Below are positions 1 to 9,637 of a stretch of DNA of 64,000 bases, one piece after another. The notes under the pieces are model-generated. The model searched no databases and was not told where the DNA came from. It saw only the letters and a program-made list of their open reading frames with translations. Origin of the DNA: CAZGOM01 sp964542875 (lineage in GTDB: Bacteria; Planctomycetota; Phycisphaerae; Phycisphaerales; Phycisphaeraceae). Where the stretch lies: positions 38,311 through 102,310 of the forward strand of contig CAZIWA010000003.1 of assembly GCA_964542875.1 (NCBI GenBank). The letters run 5' to 3'. Made by a program: the position numbers and the translations under genes. How positions within the stretch are numbered: the stretch's first letter is position 1; each line of letters begins with the position of its first letter.

Positions 1-705
1 AAGCCATGCGAAGAGGACGAAGCCCAGGCCGCAGGCTGTGGCGTGAACGCTTTGGGCGGGGCCGATGTCCGGGGCGTTGTCGAGCGCGTTTTCGGTTTGT
101 CCGGCGATGCCCAGCGTGCTGACCAGGGTGGTGACCAGGCAGAGTGGGGCGGCGACAGCACAAAGCCCGATGACCATGGCGGGCGTGAAGGGTTCCCATG
201 AATAGGTGAAGCCGGTGAGGAGCATGACCGCCATCAGGCTGTAGACGATGCTGGCGATATGCGTGGAGAGACGGGCGGCCTGTGCCCAGAATGAGGTGCC
301 GGTGAATTCTTTTGTGCCGGACCACAGCGGGCTGAGCGCCGGCACCAGAACCAGGGCCAGAAGCAAGGTGGCGATGGCGGAAAGCACCGCGGAGGTTTTA
401 ATGGCCAGGGAGAGGGCGTAAGGCAGTATCTGCACATGCGCGCCGGCGCTTAAGATGCCGGTGGTGATGACGCCGGCGAGGACGATGATCTGGTAGGCAA
501 TGATGAGGCGGGCATTTCGAAGGCCGGTGGCGAGGTCCTGCACGCGGGCTTCGGAGGCGGCGGTCGATGGATCAACGGGCATGCTGCGGTTGAGTTGAAA
601 GACGGAGCGGTTTTTACCGTCGTTGCGACGGGCGCCGGCGACGAGCGCGAGGTCTTTCACGAGGACTTTGGAAGGGGATGGCTGATTATTGATGCCGTCG
701 AACAT
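1..705 (-). CDS. Polytopic membrane protein, unknown function (3' end outside window)
   Basis: The reading frame starts with an ATG at 705 and stays open to base 1, so 235 residues are visible and the C-terminus is missing. A GAGGTG ribosome-binding site lies just upstream of the ATG. The first 60 residues are hydrophilic. Strongly hydrophobic segments follow at about residues 67-88, 97-124, 149-168 and 177-200, with a fifth beginning near 222, so this is an inner-membrane protein. I recognise no catalytic motif or family. It is divergent from the large surface-protein gene to its right. The gene call rests on the long open frame, the start signal and the coherent hydrophobic pattern; the function is unknown. 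Confidence 0.6.
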   Translation of the reverse strand, partial: MFDGINNQPSPSKVLVKDLALVAGARRNDGKNRSVFQLNRSMPVDPSTAASEARVQDLATGLRNARLIIAYQIIVLAGVITTGILSAGAHVQILPYALSLAIKTSAVLSAIATLLLALVLVPALSPLWSGTKEFTGTSFWAQAARLSTHIASIVYSLMAVMLLTGFTYSWEPFTPAMVIGLCAVAAPLCLVTTLVSTLGIAGQTENALDNAPDIGPAQSVHATACGLGFVLFAWL

Positions 706-846
706 AAGGCACCTCATTGCTCGGTGTGGAGAATGGTTGACCCGTGAACCGAAGCGTAGTGCCGGTTTTGAGTTTTGCAAGAAAGTGGGTCTGAAAGCCG
801 CAAGGTTTTTTGTGCATGCGGATTCATGGTATTTGCATCCAAAATG

Positions 847-873
847 TTGACACTCAGTGGGGCGGGATTAAAC
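847..873 (+). promoter_or_regulatory. Possible sigma-70 promoter for the surface-protein gene
   Basis: A perfect TTGACA (847-852) is followed after 15 nt by TTAAAC (868-873), about 70 nt before the ATG at 940. The spacing is short and the -10 is only a partial match, so this is tentative. Confidence 0.3.
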
Positions 874-939
874 TCCCATGTGGTTAATCGTTTGGGATCG
901 ATGTAGTTTCCCTCACCCAGCTATCTTGAAAGTTTTGCC

Positions 940-3900
940 ATGACGCTTACAGCCGCTTTGCGTAATGTCCGCGTTGGTACGTGTTTTTCGAGCGTGTCCA
1001 CTCGGCTTGCGGGATGGCTCAAACGATCGGACCGGGCTGGTTCGGAGGGATTGGAGGCGCTGGAGGGCAGGCAGTTGCTGTCGGCGCCGCACATCCGGCC
1101 GGTGGGGCCGGAATTGGTGATGGCGACTGAGGTTTCATCGCCGGTGGCGGTGAGCACGGCGTTTAACGTCAGCTTCGCGCTGGCCTGGACGACGGAGACG
1201 GAGGATGGGCAGGGGATTCAGGCGCGGTCTTATTTTCCGAACATGGAGCCCCAGTTTGCGACGATGGATGTTTCGGGATTCGTGGAGACGTGGACGCCTT
1301 CTTCCCCGTCGATAGCGGCGGTGTCGGGTGATGGTTACCTGGTGGCGTGGAGTCAAACAGATTCGGAAGACCCGACTAATGATTCGGTGATCCTGGCGCG
1401 GCGTTACCTCCCCAACGGTTTTCCGCTGGGCGGGCCGGTGGAGATCGGCACCGCGGCGCCAGGTGGAAGCTATGCGCCCAAGCTGGCGGTATTGCCCACG
1501 GGCGGCTTTGTGGTGACGTGGTACCAGAAGGTGCCGGATGAAGAAAATCCTGGCCAAATGCTGCCCGGCGGCGTGTACGGGCAGCTTCTGGATGAGACCG
1601 GGGCGCTGGAAGGCGATGCATTTTTGGTCAGCACCACGGTGGATGAGCGGGAGATCGTTTCGCCGACGGTGAGCGTGGGTCTGCTGGGTGACTTCACGAT
1701 TGCCTGGATGCAGTATGACCTCAAGGCGGAGCAGACGACGATTTTCGCGCAACAGTTCGGAAACGACGGCAGCAAGAGGGGTTCGCAAACGGAGGTGGTG
1801 ACCGCGCCCGCGGTGTTTGAGCAGATCGGCGGTCATTACGCCACGTATTCCTTTGATATCGATGGCGACGGCAACTACCTGTTTGCCTGGGATCAGGCGA
1901 AAATGGGGTCATCGTGGAGCGTTGAAGGCCAATACTTCGACAATACGCTGACGGCCGTCGGCGATGCGTTTTCCATCAGCGAGGAGACGAACAGGAGCCA
2001 ATACGACGCAACCGTGGGGTTTGCCGCGGATAACTCCTCAGTGGTGATCTGGCAGACTTCGCAAACCATTGAAGACAAGAGCGGCTGGGTGGTTGTGGGC
2101 GCGCGGTATGACTCGGAAACCCGGGAATTGGTGGATACGTTTGACGTCAGCAGCACGCTGGATGGATCGCATGTGGATTTACAGCCCACACTGAGCATGG
2201 ACGGGACAGGCGGATTCACCGCGGCGTGGAATGGCTTTGGCGGTCTGGAAGGCACCCCGTCTTTGATTGCGCGGACGTTTGAGCGGGTGTACATGCCGGA
2301 AATCGAAGTGACTTTCAATGACATTGTGATCGAGAATGGATCGACGACCACATCGACGGCCAACGGAACGGATTTGGGCTGGGTGGGCAAGGGCTATGGT
2401 CCGCTGATTCAGATATTTCACATCGTCAACAATGGTGACGGCATGCTGGATCTTGGGGAAATCACGGTACCCGAAGGGTTTTCAGCGGTGGTTACGAACG
2501 ACTCTCTGGAACCAGGCGAGACGGCCTTCCTGGAACTTTCGCTCCTGAGCGATACTTTGGGCAGCTACACGGGTGTGGTGTCCATCCCCAATAATGTGGA
2601 TGGCGCGGATCCCTTTACGTTCACCGTCACGGGCGATGTGCGGCTGGATTCGATCACGTTCAACAAAAACACGAAGGCGGCCGACCGGACGTTTATCGAT
2701 GACCAGGGGAACACGGTTGTGTTTGGCCTCACCGGGCCGGGCAACGGCGTGGTGCGCTACGACCCGGACACACATGAGATTTTATCGCTGGATGTGATGG
2801 ACAGCGCCCGGACGACGAACCTGACGGTGGACGTGACCAAGACCAAGGGCGTGGGATCAGGCACGACGGTGATCGATGAGATTCATCTGGAAGGTCCGCT
2901 GAACATGCTCCGGGCGGCAAATGTGAATCTCTTTGGCGATCTGCATATCCACGGCGGCGCCGCGACGGTGATTCTGGGCGATGTGTTTGGCCCCGATTCG
3001 CATGAGATCATTATCGGCGGGTCGGTCAATACGCGTACGGACTTCACGTTCAAGCGGATCAACGACCTGGACCTGGAGACCAATGGATACATCGGCTCAT
3101 TCACGGCGGTGGAATGGCTGAACCTCAATGAAGGCGACGATGAGCTGCAGACCGGCGGCATCGGCACAATGAACATCACCGGCCAGACCAAGACGGCAAC
3201 GCGGCCTTATCTGGCTGGTGATCTGTCGGTTGATCTGGATGTGTACAACGCCGGTCATCCACAAGGACAGAATGCCATTGGCTCGCTACGGGTGGCCGGC
3301 ACGGTTTATGGCGGGGAGTGGAATGTGTATGGGCATTCAGGTTCGATTGTGCTGGGAGGCGCGGACGGCGCGTCAATGATGTTTGAAGATGGCCTGGATT
3401 CGTTTACGGTGAAAGGATTGGCCACTGATCTGAATCTCCTGGCAGGGTATGAAAGCGAAGATCAACCGGAAGGGTTTGTCGGCGGCAGATTCGGCACGGT
3501 GAAAGTCGGTGCGTGGGACGAAGGCACCATTCGTGCCAACAGCATTGTCAGCTTCACAGCGGGGGGCTTTGTTTTTGATGAGCCGCGAAGCGTGGTGGAT
3601 GATCTGGAGATGACCATCCTGGGGGCTGACCTGCCGGATAGCGCGCTGGCTGTGGGTTCCATGACCGTAATTGGCGATCTTGAGGATTCGGAAATCTGGT
3701 CGGGTGGGAATATCGGGACAGTGCGGCTGGGATCGGTGTCGGAGGATTTTCGCCTCAGGGGTGACGGCAAGCTCAATTCGCTGATCGTGACCGGCGCCGT
3801 GGTGGATACGGATGTGCGGTTTGATCTGGGGATCGGGCTCATTCAGGTGGGAAGCTGGGATCGCGGGTCCATCGAGGCCAAGAACCTGGGACAACTGATT

Positions 3901-5223
3901 TCCACCGGCCTGGCCAAGACGGCGACGCAGCCGGCGCTGGCGGGCGACTTTAACGCGGAACTGGCGCTGCACGGCGACCTGGATGCGCCGGCCAGCCTCA
4001 CGCTGGGCACGGTGCGGATCGCCGGAGAGCTGGCTGGCGATTCTGAACGGACGATCGATTGGGACGTGACGGGTTCGGTGGGGAATGTGACTGTGGGTGC
4101 GTTGTACGACCACGCATTCTCGATCAATGCCTACTACGGGACACAGACCAAGCTGGGGTCATTTACAGCAGGGCAAACCTTCTTCTGGGACATCACCGCG
4201 CCTGGGGTGGCGGTGGGGTCCATCACGGTGGCGGACTGGATTGAGGGTGACCTGATCGCTGCGAAGGTGGGCACGCTGAATGTTCGTGGCCAGGCCGCTA
4301 AAGCGGGGCATTCGGCGATCGTTGGAAACTTCACGGAGAGCAGCATCAAGTTGGGCGAATTGAGCATTGGGCCCAGCACAGGCAACACTTTGGGCTCTGC
4401 GACAATCGCCGGCCAGATACGCGACTCGGAGTGGGATATTTCCGGCAATGTCGGCAGCGTAATCGTTGGATCCGCGAATGATTTTGAGGCCAGGATTTCC
4501 TCGGGCAATTTGGGGTTATTCACAAGCCGTGGCGAGGTGCTTAACAAGACAATGCTTTCGGTTGAGGGTGTGATCCAGGGCATTCGCAGTGTGAACTGGC
4601 TGATGAGCGAGATTTCCGCTTACAAGATCGGAACCATCAACCTGACGGGAAGCGCCAAGACCGCGACGACGGGCACGGTGGCCGGTGACCTGTTTGGCGG
4701 GGTGTATGTATCGGGGACCAATCAAGGCACTAACGCGATGCTGCTGAGCAGCGTGACGGTGGCGGGGGAGATCCGCTCAAGCTTTATCTCCAGCGCGGGC
4801 AATATCGGCACGGTGACGACAAGTTCGCTGTTCAACAGCAGCATTTTTGTCGGTCTTAACGATGAATTCCCCCAACGGATGCTTCCTGAAGACAGGGCGG
4901 ATTTTGTGAATCTGACCGCCTCGCTGGGGTCCCTGGTGGTGACGGGCGCAGGCAAAGCCGCCAATGAAGCGTCGTTCGTGAGCAGTTGGGTGGCTGCGCC
5001 GACTTTGAAGAATGTGTCGATCAAGCTTGTCGATCAAGGCGAAAGCGAAGAAGTCTTCTCCGGCTTCAGCGCGGCGGTGAGGATCGGGACTTATCGTCGG
5101 CTCAAGGCAGTTTCCGGCGGCACGCAACCGGTGGTGGTGACGAATCAGACATTGGCCAACACTTACGATCAGCAGGATTCGTACGTGCTGAAGATCGTGC
5201 CGCCGACCGTGCCGGTTGGTTGA
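940..5223 (+). CDS. Giant surface/extracellular protein with LEPR-XLL-like N-terminal signature and beta repeats
   Basis: A protein of 1427 residues. Around residues 38-50 it carries LEALEGRQLLSA, a variant of the LEPR-XLL motif found near the N-terminus of many large planctomycete exported proteins. Residues ~60-450 contain repeated blade-like strands of the form GGFVVTWYQ, GDFTIAWMQ and GNYLFAWDQ, suggesting a beta-propeller-like region. Residues ~452-567 resemble an Ig-like anchor domain (VNNGDGMLDLGEI). The C-terminal 850 residues are built of beta-rich repeats with the recurring signature AKTAT-x4-AGD at about residues 749, 990 and 1235 and a variant at ~1117, each followed by SVTVAGEI- or GSVIVGS-type strands. 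There is no C-terminal anchor such as PEP-CTERM. The likely role is structural or adhesive at the cell surface; that is inference. The gene stands alone and ends at a strong hairpin. Confidence 0.8.
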   Translation: MTLTAALRNVRVGTCFSSVSTRLAGWLKRSDRAGSEGLEALEGRQLLSAPHIRPVGPELVMATEVSSPVAVSTAFNVSFALAWTTETEDGQGIQARSYFPNMEPQFATMDVSGFVETWTPSSPSIAAVSGDGYLVAWSQTDSEDPTNDSVILARRYLPNGFPLGGPVEIGTAAPGGSYAPKLAVLPTGGFVVTWYQKVPDEENPGQMLPGGVYGQLLDETGALEGDAFLVSTTVDEREIVSPTVSVGLLGDFTIAWMQYDLKAEQTTIFAQQFGNDGSKRGSQTEVVTAPAVFEQIGGHYATYSFDIDGDGNYLFAWDQAKMGSSWSVEGQYFDNTLTAVGDAFSISEETNRSQYDATVGFAADNSSVVIWQTSQTIEDKSGWVVVGARYDSETRELVDTFDVSSTLDGSHVDLQPTLSMDGTGGFTAAWNGFGGLEGTPSLIARTFERVYMPEIEVTFNDIVIENGSTTTSTANGTDLGWVGKGYGPLIQIFHIVNNGDGMLDLGEITVPEGFSAVVTNDSLEPGETAFLELSLLSDTLGSYTGVVSIPNNVDGADPFTFTVTGDVRLDSITFNKNTKAADRTFIDDQGNTVVFGLTGPGNGVVRYDPDTHEILSLDVMDSARTTNLTVDVTKTKGVGSGTTVIDEIHLEGPLNMLRAANVNLFGDLHIHGGAATVILGDVFGPDSHEIIIGGSVNTRTDFTFKRINDLDLETNGYIGSFTAVEWLNLNEGDDELQTGGIGTMNITGQTKTATRPYLAGDLSVDLDVYNAGHPQGQNAIGSLRVAGTVYGGEWNVYGHSGSIVLGGADGASMMFEDGLDSFTVKGLATDLNLLAGYESEDQPEGFVGGRFGTVKVGAWDEGTIRANSIVSFTAGGFVFDEPRSVVDDLEMTILGADLPDSALAVGSMTVIGDLEDSEIWSGGNIGTVRLGSVSEDFRLRGDGKLNSLIVTGAVVDTDVRFDLGIGLIQVGSWDRGSIEAKNLGQLISTGLAKTATQPALAGDFNAELALHGDLDAPASLTLGTVRIAGELAGDSERTIDWDVTGSVGNVTVGALYDHAFSINAYYGTQTKLGSFTAGQTFFWDITAPGVAVGSITVADWIEGDLIAAKVGTLNVRGQAAKAGHSAIVGNFTESSIKLGELSIGPSTGNTLGSATIAGQIRDSEWDISGNVGSVIVGSANDFEARISSGNLGLFTSRGEVLNKTMLSVEGVIQGIRSVNWLMSEISAYKIGTINLTGSAKTATTGTVAGDLFGGVYVSGTNQGTNAMLLSSVTVAGEIRSSFISSAGNIGTVTTSSLFNSSIFVGLNDEFPQRMLPEDRADFVNLTASLGSLVVTGAGKAANEASFVSSWVAAPTLKNVSIKLVDQGESEEVFSGFSAAVRIGTYRRLKAVSGGTQPVVVTNQTLANTYDQQDSYVLKIVPPTVPVG

Positions 5224-5242
5224 GCGCCGGGATTGGCGGATT

Positions 5243-5286
5243 AAAAAAACCGGTCGGCCCCTAAGGGTCGACCGGTTTTTGTTTGT
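5243..5286. terminator. Bidirectional rho-independent terminator
   Basis: A long inverted repeat pairs AAACCGGTCG with CGACCGGTTT; the interior adds CCC/GGG around a ctaa loop. A-rich and T-rich flanks lie on both sides, so it can serve the surface-protein gene and the convergent pseudopilin gene. Confidence 0.8.
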
Positions 5287-5310
5287 CAGGGGATGATTGG
5301 AGAAAGCGAT

Positions 5311-6069
5311 TCAGTCGTTAATGCCGATGGTGCCGGAGCCGGCATGATTGTTGCGGCCGATGAAGGTGAGGCCGGTTTTGTAGTAGCCCATCAGGAAAGT
5401 GCCCGTTTGCCTTTCGACTTCGACGACGTGTCCGTCGGTCATCACGAAGTTGCGGCGTTGCTGATGGAGGTAGTCGTAGATGCGCACAGCGTTCCAGGTG
5501 GGGACGATCTGGTTGTAGCCGACGCTTTCGGCGTAAAGGGGGACTTCGAAATGGCGCATGGCCAACTGGCGGCTGTCGAGCCGGTTGGGGTAGTCGATGG
5601 TGACAGCGGTGCTGGGCTCGTTGGTGAGGTTGACGTTGATGGCGTAGGAGTTGTAGCCCCACATCTCAAATGCGCGCCAGGTGGAGGGACACTGGAGCAC
5701 CTTCATCATGGCGGCGGGCGCCTTGATCCAGTTGGCTCCTGAAGCCGGTGAGGCGTAGATGGGCAGCATCTGGTTTTCGCTGGGGCCGTTCAAATAGCTT
5801 GAGAGCAGGAACATCCAGGCCCAGTTGCCGTAGCTGTTGGCTGAACTGACCAGAGGCGCGTAGCCCTTGTTTTCGCTGGAGTAGGCCGTGCTGGCGATGG
5901 CGACCTGGCGAAGGTTGGCCTTGCAGCGGATGTTGCGGGCGAGCTCCCGGGATTGGCTCAGCGAAGGGAGCATGAGAGAGATCAACAAGGCAATGATGGA
6001 GATGACGACCAGAAGCTCAACAAGGGTAAAACCGGGGTTACGGTTGGATGAATTGCGTGCTTGCGTCAT
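5311..6069 (-). CDS. Stand-alone pseudopilin-like protein (type II/IV pilin N-terminus)
   Basis: A protein of 252 residues. It opens with a short basic leader and GFTLVELLVVISIIALL, the class III signal recognised by prepilin peptidase, which cuts after Gly and methylates the new Phe. The hydrophobic helix would anchor the protein or pack it into a pseudopilus. The rest is a soluble domain with a TDGHVVEV segment near residue 215, matching the H-x9-DG/DG signature common in planctomycete pseudopilins. It is not next to secretion genes and ends at the shared terminator. A good promoter lies about 100 nt upstream. The substrate or partner is unknown. The family call is firm but the function is not. 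Confidence 0.8.
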   Translation of the reverse strand: MTQARNSSNRNPGFTLVELLVVISIIALLISLMLPSLSQSRELARNIRCKANLRQVAIASTAYSSENKGYAPLVSSANSYGNWAWMFLLSSYLNGPSENQMLPIYASPASGANWIKAPAAMMKVLQCPSTWRAFEMWGYNSYAINVNLTNEPSTAVTIDYPNRLDSRQLAMRHFEVPLYAESVGYNQIVPTWNAVRIYDYLHQQRRNFVMTDGHVVEVERQTGTFLMGYYKTGLTFIGRNNHAGSGTIGIND

Positions 6070-6168
6070 GGCGAGGCTTTCTGACGTGAGAAGTGTAAAG
6101 TGAAAGTAGCCGGATGAAATACGGCGAGAAACAGGAATAAATCAACGCGGATAAACGCGTCAGCCCGA

Positions 6169-6197
6169 ATTATATGTAACGATCTCTAGTGTGTCGA
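6169..6197 (-). promoter_or_regulatory. Sigma-70-type promoter of the pseudopilin-like gene
   Basis: On the minus strand TCGACA (6197-6192) and a perfect TATAAT (6174-6169) are separated by exactly 17 nt, upstream of the start at 6069. This is the best housekeeping-type promoter I see in the window. Confidence 0.6.
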
Positions 6198-6234
6198 TAG
6201 AAAAATCAGCCGTGCGAAAAATACGTACATAATC

Positions 6235-6253
6235 ACGGCCATGAAGTGGCCGT
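6235..6253 (-). terminator. Hairpin downstream of dacB, possible terminator
   Basis: ACGGCCA and TGGCCGT form a perfect 7-bp stem with a 5-nt loop, about 33 nt after the dacB stop. No run of T follows, so it may be a weak terminator or an mRNA-end stabiliser. Confidence 0.35.
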
Positions 6254-6285
6254 ATTCCCATGATGATGAGATATGAGATCAGGGT

Positions 6286-7815
6286 TTACTGTTTAGCGGC
6301 GGACTTCTTGGCGGGGGCATCGTCGAGCTTATCGGCGATGATGTCGACGAGCTCGTCCTGAAGCTGTTTGACGGGGACGCCCTTGGTGTTGTTGAAGATG
6401 AAGCTGAAGGCCGCGGTGCGTTCGTTTTTGCCTTCGCCGACGGTGACGAAACCCGAGAGGGAGGAGACGTTGTTGATGGTGCCGGTCTTGGCGCGGATGA
6501 GTGCGCCGCTGGTGGATTTGAAGCGTTTGGTGAGTGTGCCGTCCTGGCCGCCGACGGCGAGGCTGTCGGCGAAGACGGAGGCGAGCTTGGGGTCTTTGTA
6601 GAGCATCTCAAGGACCTTGACCATGAGCTTGGCGGTGACGCGGTTGTGCTTGCTGAGGCCTGAGCCGTCGGCGATGACGGCGTCGTTGGCGTCTGCACCG
6701 ATAAATTTGGCGAGGGTGGTGACGACGAGCTTGCCGTCAGCCCAGGCGCCGGGCTTGCCGGTGATCTCATGCAGGGCGCGCTTTAAGAGGCATTCGGCGT
6801 AGAGGTTTTGGGAATCCTTGTTGCAGCGCTTGAGCACTTCTGCGATGGGCGTCTGGATGACGTGGAGGGTTTTGCCGGCGGGAAGTTTGTCATCCATGGT
6901 GGGGCGTGCGATGGCGGCGACGCTGATGCCCGCTTCGACCAGTCGGTTGGCCAGGAGCCTGCCGAAGTAGATCGAGGGGTTTTTCATGGTGACGTTCATG
7001 GGCTCTTCGTGAGCCTCTTTCAAGACGCCTTGAATGGTCATGTCGTTGTCGGGAGCGACGACGACGCCGAGCGTTTCCTTGGAGCCGGTGACGGCTTTGT
7101 TGGTGATGGTGAGGAAGGGGGAGCGGGGCTCCACCTTGATGCTGGGGGCCTGGCCAGCGCGGGTGGGGGTGCCGGTGACATCGAAGCAGTTGGTGTTGAT
7201 GTTGAGGCCGGAGACGGGCGCGCAGTACCAGCGGTCGAGCTGATCGGCGGGCCAGTCGGGATGGACCTGAAGGCGTTCAAAGACCCGGTCATCAATAATG
7301 AGCCGGTCGACCTTGGTGACGCCGGCTTTCTTGACCTGATCGACCCAGAGTTTCAGGAGAGCTTCGAGGCTGGTGCCCGCGGCCTTCAAGACTTTTTCGT
7401 CGCCGAAGGAAGGGTCGCCATCGCCTTCGACGATGAGCGTGTAGCCGTCGGTGGGTGTGGTGACGGAGGAGCCTTGCGCGACGTTCTTCCAGTTTTCGGG
7501 GGAGACGAGGATGAGCTTGGTTTTAAACGAGTAATCGGGTCCGAGGGTTTTGAGCGCGCAGCCGGTGGTGATGATCTTGAGGTTGCTGGCCGGCGTGACC
7601 TGGCGGTCCGCGGAGAAGCTCATGAGGACAGTGCCGGAAGTGACTTCCTCGGCGTAGATGCCGTAGTCCGTGCCTTGAACGAGCTTTGCGCTGCTGATGA
7701 GCTTGCGCGCCTGTTCCTGAAGTGGCTGGGCGACTGCGGTGGCGCCAAAGAGCGCGAGGCCGGCGAGAAAAGTGATGGACCGGGCCAAATGGCGCTTGGA
7801 TGAGGTGACAGGCAC
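6286..7815 (-). CDS. dacB: D-alanyl-D-alanine carboxypeptidase/endopeptidase, PBP4 (DacB) family
   Basis: A penicillin-binding protein of the S13 peptidase family that trims or cleaves peptidoglycan cross-links in the periplasm. I chose the GTG at 7815 because a perfect AAAGGAG lies 8 nt upstream; it gives 509 residues beginning with a signal peptide that ends near TAVAQ (about residue 30). An ATG 11 codons earlier lacks such a site. The active-site triad is visible: SNLK (Ser77, Lys80), SQN near residue 332 and KTG near residue 443 (AKTGTINN). The length is close to the family norm (about 480). The C-terminus is Lys/Ala-rich. It lies 70 nt downstream of the flavin monooxygenase gene on the same strand, but a functional link is unlikely. 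Confidence 0.9.
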   Translation of the reverse strand: MPVTSSKRHLARSITFLAGLALFGATAVAQPLQEQARKLISSAKLVQGTDYGIYAEEVTSGTVLMSFSADRQVTPASNLKIITTGCALKTLGPDYSFKTKLILVSPENWKNVAQGSSVTTPTDGYTLIVEGDGDPSFGDEKVLKAAGTSLEALLKLWVDQVKKAGVTKVDRLIIDDRVFERLQVHPDWPADQLDRWYCAPVSGLNINTNCFDVTGTPTRAGQAPSIKVEPRSPFLTITNKAVTGSKETLGVVVAPDNDMTIQGVLKEAHEEPMNVTMKNPSIYFGRLLANRLVEAGISVAAIARPTMDDKLPAGKTLHVIQTPIAEVLKRCNKDSQNLYAECLLKRALHEITGKPGAWADGKLVVTTLAKFIGADANDAVIADGSGLSKHNRVTAKLMVKVLEMLYKDPKLASVFADSLAVGGQDGTLTKRFKSTSGALIRAKTGTINNVSSLSGFVTVGEGKNERTAAFSFIFNNTKGVPVKQLQDELVDIIADKLDDAPAKKSAAKQ

Positions 7816-7885
7816 TGGAAAGACTCCTTTCGCGGACACAGCCGGCATCCTGCCTGGCTGTTTGCAACGTGCATATTGTAGGGCA

Positions 7886-9532
7886 TCAGGCGTGGTGGCG
7901 CAGGGCGATGGGGGCGAGAGTTTCCACGAGCTCCCGCACGTTGGCCGGCTGAGAGCGCGCGGCAAGGAACTGGTCAGGCCGGATGAGGCACCAGGCGGGG
8001 TCGATGCCGACGCCGTAAAGGGTGTGGGCGACGTTTTGCGGATCGCGCACCCAGCGGAGATTTGGCGTGGCGGGAGCGGGGGGCTGGTAGCCGGGCCAGA
8101 TGCCGATGACGTTGGCATCCGGGCGCATCACCTGCATGGCTTCGGCAAGCTCCATGACGGTTTTGACGTTGGCTTTTTCATAGGTGGTGCCGGGGAAGGC
8201 GAGAAGCGTGTAGCGGCCGGAAAGGAGCATGGACCAGAGAGAGGCGGTTTGCCCGTCGGTGGTCTGGACGGCGGCATCGCGCGGGCGGGAGCCGGGGACG
8301 AAGCCATCGCCCGCGCCCATCCATGAGCCATGGTGGCGGATGAGCCCGGAGTGGGCGTATTCGATGTTCAATTCGGAGAGATGGGTGGCGGCAAAACGCT
8401 GGAACGCGGGGATGTGGGTGACAATGGAAAGGGCGGTATCGCGCATGAAGCGGACGAACGGCGATGCTTTCAGGCCGGTGCGTAGAAGCTTCGCGGTGCC
8501 TTCGACGACGGTAACGGCGACGGGGTGGCGTTCTTCCTGGTAGCTCTCGGCGACGGCGTTGGGATCGGCTACCCCGTCGACAAGGAGCTTGAGCTTCCAG
8601 CCGAGGTTGTAGGCGTCCTGCATGCCGGTGTTCATACCCTGGCCGCCTGCGGGGCTGTGGATGTGGGCGGCGTCGCCGGCGAGGAAGATGCGGCCTTCAC
8701 GCATGCGGTTGGTAACGCGTTCATTGATGCGAAAGGCAGAGAGCCAGGTGGGAGAGTGGGGCTTGAGGTGATCCATGTTGGATTTTTCAAGCCGGTGGAT
8801 GAACTCCAGAAGTTTGGGCGGGGAGGCGTCTTCGAGGTTTGCCCGGGTGGTGAAGAGCCGCCATGTGCCGTTTTCAACGGGGAAAATGATAATGGGGCCG
8901 TCGGGGCTCCAGTTGATGAGGGCCTGGATTTTTTCGGGCGGGTGTTCGAGGGAGACGTCGGCGAGGATCATGTTGGTTTCGACTGTGACGCCTTGAAACT
9001 CAACGGGGATCAGGTGGCGGACGGCGCTTTTTGCGCCGTCGCAGCCGACGGCGTAGCGGGAGGTGACGGTGAAGGGGTCGCCGTTGATGGGCTTGATCTG
9101 GCTTTCAACGCCGATGTCGGTCTGGGTGATGCCGGTGAGCTCAAGCCCGCGTTCGATCTTGTGGCCGAGGGCTTCGAGCGCCTGGGTCAGCAGCGCCTCG
9201 GTGGAGCGCTGAGGGAGGAAGATCGGGTGAGGGTAGTGGGAGTGAATGCCTTCGTTGGGATGGACCACGCCCAGGCGCTTGCCCATGTCGTGGAGGACGA
9301 GGCCCTCAAACTGCATGCCGGCGGCCAGGAATGATTCCACCACGCCAAGGCCCGCGAGCGCTTCCAGCGTGCCGGGCCAGACGACCAGGGCCTTGGAGTA
9401 CGGGGAAGGCGATGCGAGCTTTTCGATGATCCGGAAGGTCAAGCCCTGACGCGCGCAGGCGAGGGCCAGGGTGAGCCCGACGGGGCCGGCCCCGATGATC
9501 AGCACATCCAACTGGGAGGTTTGGTTACTCAT
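7886..9532 (-). CDS. FAD-dependent aromatic-ring monooxygenase (PheA/TfdB-UbiH superfamily)
   Basis: A class A flavoprotein hydroxylase of 548 residues. The start at 9532 has GGAG 7 nt upstream; an in-frame extension of 62 codons upstream looks non-coding. The Rossmann motif IIGAGPVGL is at residues 12-20, the DG motif (GCDGAKSAVR) near 162 and the GD motif (LAGDAAHIHSPAGG) near 283-296, where the ribityl chain and pyrophosphate of FAD bind. The last ~110 residues form a thioredoxin-like domain typical of phenol 2-monooxygenase relatives. The substrate is probably a phenolic or polyketide-like aromatic, which the sequence cannot specify. The gene is divergent from an isochorismatase-like hydrolase gene, a pairing that might suggest aromatic or NAD-related metabolism but is not proof. 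Confidence 0.85.
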   Translation of the reverse strand: MSNQTSQLDVLIIGAGPVGLTLALACARQGLTFRIIEKLASPSPYSKALVVWPGTLEALAGLGVVESFLAAGMQFEGLVLHDMGKRLGVVHPNEGIHSHYPHPIFLPQRSTEALLTQALEALGHKIERGLELTGITQTDIGVESQIKPINGDPFTVTSRYAVGCDGAKSAVRHLIPVEFQGVTVETNMILADVSLEHPPEKIQALINWSPDGPIIIFPVENGTWRLFTTRANLEDASPPKLLEFIHRLEKSNMDHLKPHSPTWLSAFRINERVTNRMREGRIFLAGDAAHIHSPAGGQGMNTGMQDAYNLGWKLKLLVDGVADPNAVAESYQEERHPVAVTVVEGTAKLLRTGLKASPFVRFMRDTALSIVTHIPAFQRFAATHLSELNIEYAHSGLIRHHGSWMGAGDGFVPGSRPRDAAVQTTDGQTASLWSMLLSGRYTLLAFPGTTYEKANVKTVMELAEAMQVMRPDANVIGIWPGYQPPAPATPNLRWVRDPQNVAHTLYGVGIDPAWCLIRPDQFLAARSQPANVRELVETLAPIALRHHA

Positions 9533-9637
9533 GGGTATGCTCCAGTTAAAGGGGACGCCGCCAAGTGAATTATGCCCTATGATTTCGACGGCGATGTGCC
9601 CTTGGAAGATGTTTTTTGCGTTTTGACGGAGACAGCC

